NCBI GenBank assembly: GCA_964346275.1
Contig: CAYFUR010000136.1
Location: 1 to 8,448, forward strand
DNA from: CAYFUR01 sp964346275
Lineage (GTDB): Bacteria; Sumerlaeota; Sumerlaeia; SLMS01
Direction: 5' to 3'
Length of the DNA stretch: 8,448 nucleotides
This document shows, piece by piece, positions 6,731-8,448 of this stretch. Position 1 is the first letter of the stretch. Each line of letters starts with the position of its first letter. The position numbers were made by a program, and so were the translations under genes. A model generated the notes under the pieces. The model did not search any database. It had not been told where the DNA came from and was given only the letters and a program-made list of their open reading frames with translations.

Positions 6731-6746
6731 GCGCTAGGTTTAGCGC
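6731..6746 (+). promoter_or_regulatory. Small hairpin upstream of the transaldolase gene
   Basis: GCGCTA (6731-6736) and TAGCGC (6741-6746) pair perfectly around a GGTT loop, 37 bases before the transaldolase ATG. Only scattered T bases follow, so at best it is a weak terminator for the WD40 transcript; it could also be an operator or leader structure. No clear promoter was found in the 101-base gap. Confidence 0.3.
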
Positions 6747-6783
6747 CTGAATCCGTTCATTCCGATGCTGGAGAATCTCATTT

Positions 6784-7704
6784 ATGTTTCCTGCCGATCA
6801 CTACACACCTGCCCTGATCCTGCGCCGCCGCGAGATGGAAGAGGTCAACATCACCCGCGAGGGCAAGAAGGTCGCCCACCCGGCCCGCCTCGCGCCACGC
6901 ATCTTTGCCGACACCGCCGATTTCGATCAGATCAAGACCCTGACCGAATCGGGCATTATCAATGGCGTGACCACGAATCCCACACTGCTCAAGCGCGCCG
7001 GGGCGAAGAATTGGGACGAAGCCAAGGAAATGATGAAGCAGATTTGCGATTACATGAATCCGCTTCCCGTGTCGCTGGAGCTGACCGAGCTGACTTACGA
7101 CAAAATGGTCGAGCAGGCCGAGGAACTGCGCAAGCTCGGCGACAACTCGGTGATTAAGGTGCCCATCGGCGGATACCAGGAAATCGACGAGAAGCTGGAT
7201 CCGCACACGGGATTGAAGGTGCTGCGCTCTCTCTGGGAGCGGGATATCAAGACGAACTGCACGCTGGTTTTCAACACAACACAGGCGTTCTGGGCCGCGC
7301 AGGCCGGCGCGACATACGTGTCGCCGTTCCTTGGGCGCCTCGCCGATTATGCGTACAAGAATGACCACCCGGAACGCCAGCCGGGGAACTCTCTCTACAT
7401 GGTGGAGAATCACAAGAAGCCCGACCAGGCGCATAACACGGAATACGTGGCTTCGGGCGGCGACCGGAAAGACATCGGCATGCGTCTTATCCGCGAAATC
7501 GCCCAGGTCTTCGCGAACTATGACATCCGCACGGAAATCCTGGCGGCGAGCTTCCGCAATTCGGTGCAGATTCCCGAGGCGCTCCAGGCCGGGGCGGACA
7601 TTCTGACCGTGCCGGGAGAAATCCTCATGGGGGTCGCGGATCATCCGCTCAGCGATGCGGGCATGAAGTCCTTCGTCGAAGACGCGAAAACCTTTGGCAA
7701 GTAA
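6784..7704 (+). CDS. tal: Transaldolase (TAL/FSA family)
   Basis: This 306-residue cytosolic enzyme should move the dihydroxyacetone unit between sedoheptulose-7-phosphate and glyceraldehyde-3-phosphate in the non-oxidative pentose phosphate pathway. The TIM-barrel family motifs are in order: FADTAD with D43, GVTTNPTLL with N65, VSLEL with E99, VIKVP with the Schiff-base lysine K125, NCTLVFNTTQA with F163, and SPFLGR with R185. E99 and F163 sit where transaldolases have Glu and Phe but fructose-6-phosphate aldolases have Gln and Tyr, which favours true transaldolase activity. The residue after the TQA motif is Phe169 where TalB has a phosphate-binding Arg. Compared with the ~220-residue FSA type, it has about 38 extra N-terminal residues and about 35-40 extra after LADY (188-235). 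GGAGA lies nine bases before ATG 6784; ATG 6835 (MEEVNI) is an alternative start. It appears to be transcribed alone, ending at the terminator at 7734. Confidence 0.9.
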   Translation: MFPADHYTPALILRRREMEEVNITREGKKVAHPARLAPRIFADTADFDQIKTLTESGIINGVTTNPTLLKRAGAKNWDEAKEMMKQICDYMNPLPVSLELTELTYDKMVEQAEELRKLGDNSVIKVPIGGYQEIDEKLDPHTGLKVLRSLWERDIKTNCTLVFNTTQAFWAAQAGATYVSPFLGRLADYAYKNDHPERQPGNSLYMVENHKKPDQAHNTEYVASGGDRKDIGMRLIREIAQVFANYDIRTEILAASFRNSVQIPEALQAGADILTVPGEILMGVADHPLSDAGMKSFVEDAKTFGK

Positions 7705-7733
7705 TTGCCCCGGAAAAGATTGTTGAGAACTGT

Positions 7734-7763
7734 GCGGCGGGGAACTCCCCCGCCGCTTTTTTT
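7734..7763 (+). terminator. Strong rho-independent terminator after transaldolase
   Basis: GCGGCGGGG (7734-7742) pairs perfectly with CCCCGCCGC (7748-7756) around an AACTC loop, followed at once by seven T (7757-7763). It lies 30 bases past the stop. A smaller hairpin, GGCAA/TTGCC, has the TAA stop in its loop (7696-7709). Confidence 0.93.
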
Positions 7764-7840
7764 GTCTTTCTACTCGCCATGGTACGATCCTTGGAACAAA
7801 CTGTCCGTGCGTTGAGAAAAACCTGGGAGGGTCCGCGACG
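7764..7840 (+). promoter_or_regulatory. Probable promoter-bearing leader of the right-edge gene
   Basis: A promoter must lie between the terminator and ATG 7841 if this gene is separately transcribed. The best -10 match I see is TACGAT (7783-7788), but its upstream partner (TTGTCT, 7762-7767) has only a 15-base spacer, so the assignment is weak. GGGAGG at 7825-7830 is the ribosome binding site. Confidence 0.25.
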
Positions 7841-8448
7841 ATGAAGCGGAACAGCTTGCTTGCGCTGATGGTTCTCGGACTGGCCGCGGTGGGCCTGGCG
7901 GTTGGCGTGGTGGCCTGGCGCCAGGGAGAGCCACGGGCCAAACAGGCTCAACGACCCGCCCAACAGGAGAGCACCCCGAAAGAACGCGGAGAAGAGGGGA
8001 TGCTTGTTATCAGCGGCGACAGCGAAGAAGAACAAGGCAAGACACAAATTGCCGAGGGAATCGACAAGGAAACAAAGGGGAAGAGGGACGCCGCGCCGGT
8101 GGGAGAGGAATGGCCGGAAGGAGATGGCGATGCCGCGGGAGCGGGGAATGCGAAAGATGATGCGACAACCGGCAGCATCGCGCTGGTTGGAAATCCGCTG
8201 GACGAGGCGTCTTCTCCAACACTCACTACCGACGCCACGCCAACGCCCCAGCCCGGCACGCGGGTTTCCGGAAAAGTGATGGCTCCCGGAGGCGGTGCGG
8301 CGGCGGGAGTCACGCTGACCTTCGTCGCGCAATCCCCCCAGGGAGAGGAGCAGGACTATACATCCACCACGGCGGTTTCCGGTGAAGATGGAAGCTATAC
8401 AGCCAATGCCGCTCCCCACGGGCCGGTGAAGGCCTTTCTGAACGTGCC
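7841..8448 (+). CDS. Membrane-anchored/secreted protein with carboxypeptidase-regulatory-like domain (partial)
   Basis: The frame is open from ATG 7841 to the right edge, 202 codons without a stop, so the C-terminus is missing. GGGAGG lies ten bases upstream. Residues 1-4 (MKRN) and a hydrophobic stretch at about 5-25 ending in VAWRQ form a signal anchor or an uncleaved signal peptide; no good AXA site follows. Residues about 27-138 are a low-complexity, Glu/Lys/Asp- and Ala/Gly-rich linker ending in a Thr/Pro segment (TPTPQPG), probably disordered. From residue 141 (RVSGKVMAPGG) through GEDGSYTANA and PVKAFL the pattern matches a carboxypeptidase regulatory-like beta-sandwich: G-x-V near the start, a short hydrophobic strand (VTLTFVA) and the D-G-S-Y turn. 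Such domains are common in large surface proteins and usually come in tandem, so more copies may follow beyond the window. No catalytic motif is visible. The gene lies after the transaldolase terminator and should have its own promoter. Confidence 0.82.
   Translation, partial: MKRNSLLALMVLGLAAVGLAVGVVAWRQGEPRAKQAQRPAQQESTPKERGEEGMLVISGDSEEEQGKTQIAEGIDKETKGKRDAAPVGEEWPEGDGDAAGAGNAKDDATTGSIALVGNPLDEASSPTLTTDATPTPQPGTRVSGKVMAPGGGAAAGVTLTFVAQSPQGEEQDYTSTTAVSGEDGSYTANAAPHGPVKAFLNV

Noticed and set aside
6778..7941. Minus-strand open frame of 387 codons
   Set aside because: It runs antisense through the transaldolase and its terminator into the next gene; no domain or start signal supports it.
1..8448. 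CRISPR arrays, tRNA or rRNA genes, insertion sequences, prophage or toxin-antitoxin genes
   Set aside because: I looked on both strands and found no regularly spaced repeats, cloverleaf-like sequences, transposase motifs or paired small genes.

Overview
The window reads as GC-rich bacterial chromosome with good Shine-Dalgarno sequences, dense coding and one textbook intrinsic terminator. I see no mobile element, CRISPR array, tRNA, rRNA or phage gene. The phylum cannot be fixed from the sequence. The secreted cohesin-like modules, Thr-Pro linkers, a TMTC-like membrane protein with a TPR tail and a secreted WD40 protein together recall the deep-branching candidate phyla and PVC-like bacteria, but this is only an impression.

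Layout from left to right. (1) Positions 1-1147, minus strand: the N-terminal 382 residues of a secreted protein with a signal peptide and at least three tandem cohesin-like beta-sandwich modules, running off the left edge. It has no stop inside the window and was found by translating the minus strand from a GTG with a near-perfect ribosome binding site. (2) 1148-1783: a divergent intergenic stretch of about 0.6 kb with small hairpins but no convincing gene. (3) 1784-4518, plus strand: two integral membrane proteins 41 bases apart. The first has weak resemblance to ABC-2-type permeases. The second is a TMTC-like GT-C protein with a TPR at its C-terminus. (4) 4635-6682, plus strand: a peptide/nickel-family (OppD/DppD) ABC ATPase overlapping by four bases a secreted seven-bladed WD40 protein. 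No permease, substrate-binding protein or second ATPase of that transporter lies in the window. (5) 6784-7704, plus strand: a transaldolase of the TAL/FSA family, closed by a strong rho-independent terminator. (6) 7841-8448, plus strand: the N-terminal 202 residues of a membrane-anchored or secreted protein with a long charged linker and a carboxypeptidase-regulatory-like beta-sandwich, running off the right edge.

How the genes work together: five of the seven proteins are membrane-embedded or exported, so the region is mainly about the cell envelope and surface, with one cytosolic pentose-phosphate enzyme and one cytosolic ATPase. All plus-strand genes from 1784 to 6682 could be one transcript, since no terminator is visible between them, although the 116-base gap before the ATPase has a candidate promoter. 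I do not see a clearly new multi-gene system. The most unusual points are the orphan oligopeptide-type ATPase coupled to a WD40 protein, the cohesin-like secreted protein, and the transaldolase that mixes TalB-like and FSA-like features.
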